64,000 bases of DNA from Actinomadura syzygii (GTDB taxonomy: Bacteria; Actinomycetota; Actinomycetes; Streptosporangiales; Streptosporangiaceae). Where the stretch lies: positions 186,001 through 250,000 of the forward strand of contig NZ_VSFF01000001.1 in the NCBI RefSeq assembly GCF_008085905.1. Reading direction: 5' to 3'. Positions within the stretch are counted from its first letter, which is position 1. Every line of letters begins with the position of its first letter. The notes under the pieces were generated by a model. That model did not search any database. It saw nothing but the letters and a program-made list of their open reading frames with translations, and was not told the origin of the DNA. The position numbers and the translations under genes were made by a program. Shown piece after piece: positions 51,633 through 60,301 of this stretch.

Positions 51633-54600
51633 TCAGCGGTGTGTGCCGCCTACTGACGCGGTTACTGGGTAGTCCTGCGCGAGCGCGTAGGACTTGCCGC
51701 CGAACGTGAGCTGGAAGTTCGACGGGGACGATATCGGTAGCTGGTAACTCAGCGCGACCGTCGCGCTGCCACCGTTCGGAATGCTCGTGTAGCTGGGAAC
51801 GGTGAGCGTCGCCCTATGGAAGTCGCCCTTCAGGCCGCCGGTGTTGTTTCCGGTGTGACCAGCCTGAACGGAGAGCGTCCACCCGGTCTGCTGCGTCATC
51901 GTCGACGGCGCGGAAGTGCCGTAGTCGAACTTGAACGTGGCGCCGCCCGGGATGGTCTGGCCCGAGTTGTTGGTGATGGTCATCTTCGGCGTGATGGGGT
52001 AGTTGGCGTCGCCGACCGGGAAGTTGGTCAGGGCCACCTTCACGTCGAGCACCTCGGTGGGCATGGTGTGATCCGACTTGCGGTTCTGGTACGGAGTCGC
52101 GGTCTTCAACTTGTCGTTGATGGCCGTGATCAGCGTCTGCCCCATGAAGTACTCGCCCTTGCCGCCGTTGCGGGCGGCGTCCCAGGCGTAGTCTCCGGCG
52201 AGCTCCCAGATCATGATGCCGCCGATGCCCTTGTCCGCCACGTACTGCGCCTTGGCGGCAATGGACTGGTCGTCCTCGGTGGAGAGGAACACCTTCTTGG
52301 TGCTGTTCCACAGCCACGGCGACTTCATCGTGTTGTCGTACTGGCGGGTGTAGGTGCCGGTGAGGCGGTCGTCCGGGTCCTTCGCCGGGTCGAGGCCGTA
52401 GGCGCCGATGTAGTCGTCGCCCTGGATTCCCTTTTCGAGGTTCTTGGCGTGCCACATCGGGTTGCTGCCCGACGCCTGTTCCACGCCGGCGGCGTCGTCG
52501 TCGTGCCACAGGTTGTCGAGCCCGACGGCGCCGTTTCCACAAGGCGTCGTGGAGCCGACGTTCTTACCGGTGCCGGGCGGGCACTTCGTCTGGTCCGGCA
52601 GCGCCGCCTTGCCCCACAGCCCGTTCGTGCCGCCGGAGACATCGCGCCATCCGCGGGTGTAGAACGGCACGCCGATATTGATGCGTCCGGCGGGCATCGA
52701 ACCGCGGAAGTAGTGATACGCCCAGTCGGTGTTCAGGTAACCCATTCCGTAGGCGGTGTAGACGCCGCCGTCGGCCTGCTCGTTGTCCTTGCCGTCGTCG
52801 TAGAGCGCGGCGTTCGGACCGACGAAGTGGTTCCAGGAACCGTGCAGGTCGTAGGTCATGAGGTTGGCGTAGTCCAGGTACGGGTTCACCTGGTAGGTGT
52901 CATGACCGCGCAGGATCCAGCCGGACGCCGAGGTGGCGGCGGTCAGCATGTAGTACTTGCCGTCGGCCGCGCTCGCCGCGTCGAGCTTCTCGCGCAGCGT
53001 CTTCATGAGGGAGACGTAGTTGGCCATCAGCGTCGAGCGCCGCGCGTTGGAGAACGTGAAGTCGTCCGGGTGCCCGGCGTACTTCATCGACGTCGCGTAC
53101 TCGTAGTCGATGTCCGCGCCGTTGAAGCCGTACTTGCGCAGGAACGCGACGACCGAGTCGGCGAACGTGTTGATCTTGTCCTGGCTGTCGGTCATCGTGT
53201 AGAAACCGCCGGACGCGACGCGCTTGCCGTTGTCGTCGAGGTAGCCGCCGGTCTCCGCCCAGCCGCCGATCGAGATCAGCGTCTTGACGTTCGGGTGCTG
53301 CTTCTTGAACTTGTTGAGCAGGTTGAAGTGGCCCTTGTACGGGAGCGAGGGGTCCATCTCCGCGCCCTTGACGTCCGGCCACTCCATCCCGGTCGCCGGG
53401 TTGTTCGGCGAGTCGTTGCCGACCGAGACCTTGTTCTGGCCGTCGATGTGCGCGAACGCGTAGTTGATGTGGGTGACCTTGTCCCACGGGATGTCGCTCG
53501 CGAGGTAGCGCGGCGCGCCGTTCTTGCCGGTCCGCCAGCTGGTGAAGTAGCCGATGGCGCGGCGCGGGTGGCCGTCGCCCATCTTCTCGCGGCCGTCGTT
53601 GTCGTAGGCGTCGCAGTACGCCGGCGAGACGCCGGGCGTCTGGTAGAGGCCGTCCGGACGGCAGCCAGCGCTGCCGGACCCGATCTTGGCGGTGACCTCG
53701 TTGCTCAGCTCGGAGACCTGGCCGGTGGAGTCCTTGGCGCGGACCGCGAACTTGTAGCTGCCCGCGGTCAGGCCGGCGACCTTGGTGGTGGTGCCGGTCA
53801 CGGACTGGACGACCGAGCCGTTCTGCAGCACGTCGTACCCGGTCACGCCGTGGTCGTCGGTCGCGGCGCCCCAGGAGAGGGACACCGAGTCGTTGGTCGT
53901 CTCGGTGACCTTCAGGTCGGCGGGCTTGGACGGCGGGGCGTCCTCACCGCTGCCGGGGGTCGTGACGGTGACGCCCTCGGCGGCGTCGGACACCTGGTCG
54001 GCGGTGTCGCGGGCGACGACCCGGAACGTGTAGCGTGTCCCGGCCGTGAGCCCGGTGACCTTGGCGGTGGTGCCGGTGACGGTCGCGGCGACGGCGGTCC
54101 CGTTCAGCACGTCGTAGTTCTTGATGCCCTTGTCGTCGGCCGCGCCGTCCCAGGCGAGGGTGACGGACGTCGACGTGATCTCGGTCGTGCGGAGGTTGGC
54201 GGGTGCGCTCGGCGGGGCGTCCACGGTGCCGCCACCGCACGGCTGACCGTCGAGCAGGCAGTTCTGCGGCTCGGTCAGCGCGCCAGTGTAGGACACGAGG
54301 AAGCCGAACGTCGCGGTCGCGCCGGGCGCGACCGTGCCGTTGTACTCCCTGCTGGTGAACGTGTGGTGGCTGCCCGAGCTGGCGAGCGAGGCGTCCCAGT
54401 AGGAGCCCATCTTGACGTTGGAGGCGAGGTCGAACTCCAGCTTCCAGTTCGACATGGAGGCGCTGCCACCGTTGCTGATGGTGCAGCCGTACTGTGCCCC
54501 ACCGCCCCATTCTTGGACGGTATGGCAGGCGGCGGTCGGCCCGGCGGCATTGGCGGGTGCTGTCAGCACCGCCGTTATGCCGAGCATCAGGAGGATGGCG

Positions 54601-54647
54601 CTACACCCGGTGAGGATCGCCCGGAGTGGGGAGCGGCTTGCGGCCAC
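51633..54647 (-). CDS. Modular secreted chitinase (CBM2 - FnIII x2 - GH18 - C-terminal binding module)
   Basis: 1004 residues. Signal peptide 1-35; CBM2-like module about 36-137; two FnIII domains at about 145-230 and 238-322; GH18 catalytic domain from about 362, with SIGGW (459-463) and GADIDYE (D512, D514, proton donor E516); a C-terminal beta-rich module from about 875 (LDVKVALTNFPVGDANYPITPKM). The first Asp of the usual DGxDxDxE is Asn509. Degrades chitin outside the cell. GTG start at 54647 with AGGGACAGGA upstream. Promoter carries a palindrome. Confidence 0.93.
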   Translation of the reverse strand: MAASRSPLRAILTGCSAILLMLGITAVLTAPANAAGPTAACHTVQEWGGGAQYGCTISNGGSASMSNWKLEFDLASNVKMGSYWDASLASSGSHHTFTSREYNGTVAPGATATFGFLVSYTGALTEPQNCLLDGQPCGGGTVDAPPSAPANLRTTEITSTSVTLAWDGAADDKGIKNYDVLNGTAVAATVTGTTAKVTGLTAGTRYTFRVVARDTADQVSDAAEGVTVTTPGSGEDAPPSKPADLKVTETTNDSVSLSWGAATDDHGVTGYDVLQNGSVVQSVTGTTTKVAGLTAGSYKFAVRAKDSTGQVSELSNEVTAKIGSGSAGCRPDGLYQTPGVSPAYCDAYDNDGREKMGDGHPRRAIGYFTSWRTGKNGAPRYLASDIPWDKVTHINYAFAHIDGQNKVSVGNDSPNNPATGMEWPDVKGAEMDPSLPYKGHFNLLNKFKKQHPNVKTLISIGGWAETGGYLDDNGKRVASGGFYTMTDSQDKINTFADSVVAFLRKYGFNGADIDYEYATSMKYAGHPDDFTFSNARRSTLMANYVSLMKTLREKLDAASAADGKYYMLTAATSASGWILRGHDTYQVNPYLDYANLMTYDLHGSWNHFVGPNAALYDDGKDNEQADGGVYTAYGMGYLNTDWAYHYFRGSMPAGRINIGVPFYTRGWRDVSGGTNGLWGKAALPDQTKCPPGTGKNVGSTTPCGNGAVGLDNLWHDDDAAGVEQASGSNPMWHAKNLEKGIQGDDYIGAYGLDPAKDPDDRLTGTYTRQYDNTMKSPWLWNSTKKVFLSTEDDQSIAAKAQYVADKGIGGIMIWELAGDYAWDAARNGGKGEYFMGQTLITAINDKLKTATPYQNRKSDHTMPTEVLDVKVALTNFPVGDANYPITPKMTITNNSGQTIPGGATFKFDYGTSAPSTMTQQTGWTLSVQAGHTGNNTGGLKGDFHRATLTVPSYTSIPNGGSATVALSYQLPISSPSNFQLTFGGKSYALAQDYPVTASVGGTHR

Positions 54648-54666
54648 GGCAATCCTGTCCCTTCAA

Positions 54667-54682
54667 ATAGTTAGGAAACTAT
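54667..54682 (-). promoter_or_regulatory. Palindrome ATAGTTAGGAAACTAT at the chitinase promoter
   Basis: Arms ATAGTT / AACTAT around AGGA, 20 bases upstream of the chitinase start in an AT-rich patch. Palindromes of the TTAGGAAA type are, as I recall, frequent upstream of secreted polysaccharide-degrading genes in actinomycetes. A second small palindrome, GTTGA-ATT-TCAAC, lies at 54727-54739. Confidence 0.5.
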
Positions 54683-54759
54683 ACAAATTGCCGTGACAAT
54701 AACCGCACCTCAGGCGGTGTGCAAGAGTTGAATTTCAACGGTGTCATACAGTCTGAACC

Positions 54760-54781
54760 GGTCCAGCATGGCGACTGGACC
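54760..54781 (-). terminator. Inverted repeat GGTCCAG-N8-CTGGACC after the GlxA-type gene
   Basis: 7-bp arms (54760-54766 and 54775-54781), starting 10 bases after the regulator stop. Position fits a terminator. The arms also resemble TGGTCCAGACC-type chitinase operators, so a regulatory role toward the chitinase gene is possible. Confidence 0.4.
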
Positions 54782-54790
54782 AGTGAAAAA

Positions 54791-55744
54791 TCAGCGACCG
54801 GGGTCCGCCGCGAACGCCCGCCGGTAGGCCGTCGGGGGCACTCCGACGGCACGCGTGAAGTGATGGCGGAGGTTCGCGGGGCTGCCGAGGCCCGAGCGCT
54901 CGGCGATCCGGTCGACGGGCAGCGCCGTCGTCTCCAGCAACTCCCGCGCGTAGTCGACGCGGATGCCGCGCAGCCAGGCCATCGGGGTCGTGCCGGTCGC
55001 GGCGCGGAAGCGGCGGATCAGCGTGCGGGGCGTCATCCCGGCGCGGCGCGCGAGCGCGGCGATGGTGAGCGGCTCGTGCAGGCGCTCCCGCGCCCAGTCG
55101 AGGAGCGGGCCGAGGTCGTCGGTGTTCTGGACGGCGGTCGCCGCCTCGATGTACTGCGCCTGCCCGCCCGGCCGGTGCGCGGGCATGACGAGCCGCTTGG
55201 CCAGCGCGCTCGCGACCGCCGCGCCGTGGTCGGCGCGGACGATGTGCAGGCACAGGTCGAGCCCGGCCGCCGTGCCCGCGCTGGTCAGGACGTCGCCGTC
55301 GTCGATGTACAGCACGCTCGGGTCGACCTGGACCTTCGGATACCGCGCGGCGAGCTGCCCGGCGTGCATCCAGTGGGTGGTGGCGGGACGTCCGTCCAGG
55401 ATCCCGGCGGCGGCGAGGACGAACGCGCCCGTGCACAGCGACACCATCCGGGCGCCGCTGCGGTGCGCCGCGCGGACGGCCTCGACCAGGTCGGGCGGCT
55501 GGTCGTCCAGCAGGTTGGCGCACGCGGGGATCACGACGGTGTCGGCCGCGGCGAGCGCGTCGAGCCCGGCGTCGGCGCGCGGGGCGAACCCGGCGGCGGT
55601 GCGCGTCCCGGCGGGCGCGCACAGCCGGAAGTCGTACCAGGAGTCCGTGAGCCCCGGCCGCTCGTAACCGAACACCTCGCACGGGATCGCCAACTCGAAG
55701 ATCGGCACCCCGTCGGTGACGGCGACGGCCAGGCGGTGCGGCAT
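54791..55744 (-). CDS. GlxA-family AraC regulator (DJ-1/PfpI + HTH)
   Basis: 317 residues. N-terminal DJ-1/PfpI-like domain with VPIFELAIPCEVFGYERPG, nucleophile-elbow-like VSLCTGAFVLAAAG and TTHW; C-terminal AraC DNA-binding domain from about 220 (LTIAALARRAGMTPRTLIRRF, VDRIAERSGLGSPANLRHHF). GlxA-type regulators respond to small metabolites (often amines or aldehydes) in many actinomycetes. Divergent from the PLP decarboxylase gene across 71 bp containing a 21-bp-spaced direct repeat, so control of that gene is likely. Confidence 0.9.
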   Translation of the reverse strand: MPHRLAVAVTDGVPIFELAIPCEVFGYERPGLTDSWYDFRLCAPAGTRTAAGFAPRADAGLDALAAADTVVIPACANLLDDQPPDLVEAVRAAHRSGARMVSLCTGAFVLAAAGILDGRPATTHWMHAGQLAARYPKVQVDPSVLYIDDGDVLTSAGTAAGLDLCLHIVRADHGAAVASALAKRLVMPAHRPGGQAQYIEAATAVQNTDDLGPLLDWARERLHEPLTIAALARRAGMTPRTLIRRFRAATGTTPMAWLRGIRVDYARELLETTALPVDRIAERSGLGSPANLRHHFTRAVGVPPTAYRRAFAADPGR

Positions 55745-55772
55745 GTCACTAATTTAGCGCCAATGGTCACTA
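55745..55772. promoter_or_regulatory. GTCACTA direct repeat, 21-bp spacing
   Basis: GTCACTA at 55745-55751 and 55766-55772, exactly 21 bp apart (two helical turns), in the gap between the GlxA-type regulator and the decarboxylase gene. AraC-type regulators commonly bind such direct repeats. Confidence 0.5.
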
Positions 55773-55815
55773 CTGCCACTTGGGGACGGCCGGGCGCGGA
55801 CGCGAGAGTCGGACC

Positions 55816-57240
55816 ATGGAGCCCTTTCCCGTCGGACGGGCGTCGTTCGGCCCGTCCCGCCCCGCGGCGGACGAGCTGTGGCGGCGCGCCGTCGAGCTGA
55901 TCGAGGACGAGCGCGCGGACGTCGCCGGACGCGCGGTGAGCCCGCCGGTCGACGTCGAACACCTGCGAACCGTGATCGGCGGTTACGACTTCGCTCGCCC
56001 GGCGCCCGCCGAGGACGTGCTCGGCGCGGTCGCGGAGCTGCTGCGGACGGCGACCGTCCACACCACGCACCCGCGCTACTTCGGCCTGTTCAACCCGACG
56101 CCGACACCGCTCGGCGTCGTCGGCGAGACCCTCGCGGCGGCGTTCAACCCGCAGCTCGCCGCGTGGTCGCACGCGCCCGCCGCCGCCGAGTTCGAGGCGC
56201 ACCTGCTGCGCTTCCTCGGCGGCCGGCTCGGCTACCCGGCGGAGGCGGTCGCCGGGTCGTTCACCAGCGGCGGCACGGAGGCGAACCACACCGCCGTGCT
56301 GCTCGCGCTGACCCGGGCCTGGCCGCGCTACGGCACCGGCGGCCTGCGCGCGCTGCCCGGACGTCCGGTCATGTACGCGTCGGCGGAGAGCCACCTCGCC
56401 TGGCTGAAGATCGCGCACGCGACCGGGCTCGGACGGGACGCCGTGCGGCTCGTCCCGACCGGGCCCGACCTGCGGCTCGACGTGTCCCGGCTCGCCGCGA
56501 TGGTGGCCGCCGACCGGGCGGGCGGCGACCTGCCGTTCCTCGCCGTCGCGACCGCCGGGACGACCGCCGCCGGAGCCGTCGACCCGCTGCACGACCTCGC
56601 CGACCTGTGCCGTGACCAGGGCCTACGCCTGCACGTGGACGCCGCCTACGGCGGTGCGGCCGCGCTGTCGGACCGGCTGCGCCCCGCCCTCGCCGGGATC
56701 GAGCGAGCCGACTCGATCACGGTGGACGCGCACAAGTGGCTGAGCGTCCCGATGGGCGCGGGCGCCTTCCTGTGCACGGACGCGGCGGGCCTCGCGGAGA
56801 CGTTCCGGGTGACGACGTCCTACATGCCCGCGGACGTCCCCGACACCGTCGACCCGTACACGTCCGGCATGCAGTGGTCGCGGCGGTTCATCGGCTTGAA
56901 GCTGTTCCTCAGCCTGGCCGTCGCGGGCCGCACTGGATACGCCGAGCAACTCGACCACGACGCCGAGCTGGCCGACCTCCTCCGCGCGCGGCTCGCCGAG
57001 ACTGGCTGGGAGATCGTCAACGACACCCCGTTCCCCGTCGTCTGCTTCGCCGACCCCGGCGACGGCACGCGGGCGCACCACGACGCGCTCGCGCGGACGG
57101 TCGTCGAGGGCGGACGTGCCTGGATCAGCCCGGTCGAGCTGGCCGGGCGTCCCGCGCTCCGCGCCTGCGTGATCAGCCACCGGACCACGTCCGCCGACGT
57201 GGAGGAACTCGTCCGGGCGGTGAACGACGCGCGCGGGTGA
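55816..57240 (+). CDS. PLP-dependent decarboxylase (group II, tyrosine/aromatic type)
   Basis: 474 residues with the group II decarboxylase fold: HPRYFGLFNPTPTPLGVVGE, SGGTEANHTAVLLAL, ATAGTTAAGAVDPLHDLA, LHVDAAYGGAAAL and Schiff-base Lys in SITVDAHKWLSVPMG. Related to DOPA/tyrosine and glutamate decarboxylases and likely yields an amine from an amino acid; the substrate is not fixed by sequence. ATG at 55816 is the first one giving a normal N-terminus. Divergent GlxA-type regulator; stop codon 1 base from a convergent methyltransferase. Confidence 0.87.
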   Translation: MEPFPVGRASFGPSRPAADELWRRAVELIEDERADVAGRAVSPPVDVEHLRTVIGGYDFARPAPAEDVLGAVAELLRTATVHTTHPRYFGLFNPTPTPLGVVGETLAAAFNPQLAAWSHAPAAAEFEAHLLRFLGGRLGYPAEAVAGSFTSGGTEANHTAVLLALTRAWPRYGTGGLRALPGRPVMYASAESHLAWLKIAHATGLGRDAVRLVPTGPDLRLDVSRLAAMVAADRAGGDLPFLAVATAGTTAAGAVDPLHDLADLCRDQGLRLHVDAAYGGAAALSDRLRPALAGIERADSITVDAHKWLSVPMGAGAFLCTDAAGLAETFRVTTSYMPADVPDTVDPYTSGMQWSRRFIGLKLFLSLAVAGRTGYAEQLDHDAELADLLRARLAETGWEIVNDTPFPVVCFADPGDGTRAHHDALARTVVEGGRAWISPVELAGRPALRACVISHRTTSADVEELVRAVNDARG

Positions 57241-57241
57241 G

Positions 57242-58048
57242 TCAGGGGACGCGGGCGACGGCGCAGAGCATGGAGACGTCCGCGACGGACGGCCGCTGCT
57301 CCGCGGGGATCTCCGGACGCCAGTCGACCACCGACGTGACCCCGGGTGGCAGCAGTTCGAGGCCCTCGAAGAACCGCGTGAACTCGTCCGTGCTGCGCAG
57401 CCGGAACGGGACGCCGCTGCGCTCGTTCGCCTCCACGCTCTCCGCGTACTGCTCGGGCGTCAGGAAGTCGTTCGTCGCGTGCGTCATGACCAGGTAACTG
57501 CCGGACGGCAGCGCCGACAGCAGCCGCCGGACGATCCCGTACGGGTCGTGCTCGTCGGTGATGAAGTGCATGGTCGCGACCAGCATCAGCGCGACCGGGC
57601 GCGACAGGTCGAGGGTGTGCGCGAGGTCGGTGTCGGCGAGGATCTTCTCCGGGTCGCGGAGGTCGGCCTCGATGTAGGCGGTCCGGCCCGCGGGAGCGCT
57701 GGTCAGCAGCGCGCGGGCGTGGACGAGGACCACGGGGTCATTGTCGACGTACACGATGCGGGACGTCGGCTCGATGGCCTGCGCGACCTCGTGCACGTTC
57801 CCGGCGGACGGCAGCCCGGTGCCGATGTCGAGGAACTGGTGAATGCCCGCCTCGCCCGCCAGATAGGTGACGACGCGCTTCAGGAACGCGCGGTTCTCGC
57901 AGGCCGACAGGCGGACGGTCGGGAAGGCGGAGGCGACGGTCTCCGCGGACTCGCGGTCCACCGCGAAATTGTCCTTGCCGCCGAGCCAGTAGTTGTACCG
58001 GCGGGACGGATGCGCCTTCGTCGGGTCTATCCCCGGCGGAACCTCCAC
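57242..58048 (-). CDS. PF04672-type SAM-dependent methyltransferase
   Basis: 268 residues in the actinomycete-specific S-adenosyl methyltransferase family: IDPTKAHPSRRYNYWLGGKD near the N-terminus, NFAVDRESAE, FLDIGTGLPSAGNVHEVAQ (SAM site), VVLVHARALL and MHFITDEHDPYGIVRRLL. Substrates unknown; dozens of paralogues occur in these genomes. I start at the GTG at 58048 because family members begin just before the DPTK motif and GAGGTGGG precedes it; an ATG 30 codons earlier is possible. Confidence 0.88.
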   Translation of the reverse strand: MEVPPGIDPTKAHPSRRYNYWLGGKDNFAVDRESAETVASAFPTVRLSACENRAFLKRVVTYLAGEAGIHQFLDIGTGLPSAGNVHEVAQAIEPTSRIVYVDNDPVVLVHARALLTSAPAGRTAYIEADLRDPEKILADTDLAHTLDLSRPVALMLVATMHFITDEHDPYGIVRRLLSALPSGSYLVMTHATNDFLTPEQYAESVEANERSGVPFRLRSTDEFTRFFEGLELLPPGVTSVVDWRPEIPAEQRPSVADVSMLCAVARVP

Positions 58049-58241
58049 ACCCCACCTCGATTCGTCGTCCGCCGCGCCCCCGCGCCGGAAATGGAGATCA
58101 CAACAGCCCATTGTGCAGGGGGGACGGCCGTTCCGCACGTCCGGGGTGGATCATCGGGGCCGGTGCTGTGAAATGGTGGGCGAACCGTTGCTCGACGGTA
58201 AAGGATCGTTCCACAAGACGGCGCCGACCCGGAAGGCAGCA

Positions 58242-59429
58242 GTGGACCTCTTCTACAGTCCGTTCGACTTCGCGATTCAGGACGACCCTTACCCGGTGTA
58301 TTCGCGGCTGCGCGAGAAGTCACCGGTGTACCGCAACGACAATGACGACTTCTGGGCGTTGTCGCGGCACGCGGACGTGGTCGCCGCGTTGAAGGATTCG
58401 GCGCGTTTCTCCAGCCGGAACGGCCTGCGGATCGAACCGGCGTTCTGGGGCCCGGACGCGGAGCGGTTCTTCTCGTTCGTCGCGATGGACCCGCCGAAGC
58501 ACACCCGCATGCGCGGGCTCGTGTCGCGGGCGTTCACGCAGAAGCGCGTCCAGGAGCTGGAGCCGCGGATCCGGGAGATCGCCCGCGAGTGCGTCCGGCC
58601 GCACCTGGAGGGCGGCACGTTCGACCTGATGAGGGACGTCGCCGGGCGCTTCCCCACGGACGTGATCTCCGAGCTGGTCGGCGTGCCCGAGGCCGACCGC
58701 GACAAGGTCCGCGAGCTGGGCATGGCGATCATGTACCGGGACGAGGACGACGCGGGCGGCGACCTGCCGCCGGAGGCGCGGCAGGCCATCGGCGCGCTCG
58801 TCGGCTACTACACGGAGCTGACGATAGAACGATCCAAGCGCCGCGCGGACGACCTGCTCTCCGGCCTCCTCGACGCCGCCGAAGGCGACGACCGGCTCAC
58901 CCCCGAGGAGATCGTCGGCGTCCTGATCCTGCTGGTCGGAGCCGGGATCGAGACGACGATGCTGACGCTCGGCAACGCCTGGCACGCCGCCTGGCGGCAC
59001 CCCGAGCAGCGCGAGGAGGCGCTCGGCGGGCGGACCGCCGACTGGATCGAGGAGACCCTCCGCTGGGACCCGCCGTCCCAGGCGCTCGCCCGCACCAGCA
59101 CCGAGGACGTCGAGCTGCACGGCACGACGATCCCGGCGGACGCCCGCGTCCTCCTGCTCGTCGGCGCCGCCAACCGCGACCCCGACGTCTTCCCCGAGCC
59201 GGAGAGCTTCGACCTCGACCGCGACACCGGCGCGTCGCTCGCGTTCGGCAACGGCCGCCACCACTGCCTCGGCGCGAACCTCGGACGGCTGGAGGCGCGG
59301 CTCGCGCTGAACGAGATCACGAGCATCGTCGCCGACTACGAGATCGACGTCGACGACGCGGTGCGGGTCCGCTCGTCCAACGACCGCGGCTTCGCCTCGC
59401 TGCCCACCCGGATCACCGCACGCCGCTGA
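58242..59429 (+). CDS. Cytochrome P450 (CYP105/107-like size class)
   Basis: 395 residues. I-helix LLVGAGIETTMLTL, ExxR in WIEETLRWDPPS, FDLDRD and haem-ligand Cys in LAFGNGRHHCLGANLGRLEA. Typical soluble bacterial P450; needs ferredoxin and reductase from elsewhere. A GTG at 58242 with GGAAGG 5 bases upstream gives the normal length; the longer frame lacks family similarity. No biosynthetic cluster nearby; likely a catabolic or tailoring hydroxylase. Confidence 0.9.
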   Translation: MDLFYSPFDFAIQDDPYPVYSRLREKSPVYRNDNDDFWALSRHADVVAALKDSARFSSRNGLRIEPAFWGPDAERFFSFVAMDPPKHTRMRGLVSRAFTQKRVQELEPRIREIARECVRPHLEGGTFDLMRDVAGRFPTDVISELVGVPEADRDKVRELGMAIMYRDEDDAGGDLPPEARQAIGALVGYYTELTIERSKRRADDLLSGLLDAAEGDDRLTPEEIVGVLILLVGAGIETTMLTLGNAWHAAWRHPEQREEALGGRTADWIEETLRWDPPSQALARTSTEDVELHGTTIPADARVLLLVGAANRDPDVFPEPESFDLDRDTGASLAFGNGRHHCLGANLGRLEARLALNEITSIVADYEIDVDDAVRVRSSNDRGFASLPTRITARR

Positions 59430-59444
59430 CCCGCCCGGCCCGCG

Positions 59445-60176
59445 TTAGGCGTGCGGGTCTTCGCCCGCCTTGACGCGGGTCGCGAACTGCTTGAGGGCGT
59501 CCAGGGCGCGGAGGTACGGGAGCGGGCCGTAGGAGATCCGGGCGGCGCCCGCGGCGGCCAGGTCGGACGGTGTCACACCCGGCCTGTTGTTCGCGTTGAC
59601 CGGGCCCGGCAGGGCCTTGACCAGGTCGGGGAGGGCCTCGAACGGCGCGGTGATCGGGTAGGCGCAGTCGGCTCCGGCCTCGAAGTACATCCGCCCGCGC
59701 GCGATCGCGGCGTCCAGGGCGTCCGGCAGTTTGACGACGAACGTGTCGATCCGGGCGTTGATCACCAGGGCGTCCCCGGCGGCGGCCCGGACGGCGGCGA
59801 GGTACTCGGCCTGCGTCTCGGGCTCGACCAGCGCACCGGCGCGGGAGTCCTCCAGGTTGCAGCCCGCGGCGCCGATCACGAGCAGGCGCTCGACCAGCTC
59901 GGCCGGCGGCAGCCCGTACCCGGCCTCGGCGTCCACCGTCACGGGCACCGACGCGGCGCGGACGACGCGGCCCGCGGCGGCGAGCATCTCCTCGACCGGC
60001 GCGCCCTCGTGGTCGGGATAGCCGAGCATCGCGGAGACCGCCGCGCTCGCCGTGGCGAGCGCCGGGAACCCGAGCTCCTGGACGGCGGCGGCGCTCGCTG
60101 CATCCCAGACGTTCGGCAGCAGCAGCGGATCGCCGGGTACGTGCAGAGCGCGCAATACGGCGGCGTTGTCGGTCAT
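59445..60176 (-). CDS. Isocitrate lyase/PEP mutase family protein
   Basis: 243 residues: LLLPNVWDAASAAAV, TVDAEAGYGLPPAELVERL, GAAGCNLEDSRAG and INARIDTFVV, the metal- and substrate-binding segments of the PEP mutase/ICL fold. Members cleave or isomerise C-C or C-P bonds of small acids; many actinomycete paralogues have an unknown substrate. ATG at 60176 has AAGGAA upstream. Convergent with the P450 gene. Confidence 0.85.
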   Translation of the reverse strand: MTDNAAVLRALHVPGDPLLLPNVWDAASAAAVQELGFPALATASAAVSAMLGYPDHEGAPVEEMLAAAGRVVRAASVPVTVDAEAGYGLPPAELVERLLVIGAAGCNLEDSRAGALVEPETQAEYLAAVRAAAGDALVINARIDTFVVKLPDALDAAIARGRMYFEAGADCAYPITAPFEALPDLVKALPGPVNANNRPGVTPSDLAAAGAARISYGPLPYLRALDALKQFATRVKAGEDPHA

Positions 60177-60301
60177 GGCTGGTTCCTTTCCCTCCCCCAG
60201 GGGACCGGCTCGACGGCACGATTGTGACATCCGCCTCCGACAGTGGCGCGGTCCATGTCGGGGTACCGTCGAATGATCACCACCGACGAGGGGGTACCCC
60301 G

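Noticed and set aside
51816..54674. Plus-strand frame of about 950 codons opposite the chitinase gene
   Set aside because: Val/Arg/Gly-rich antisense shadow of a well-supported GH18 gene.
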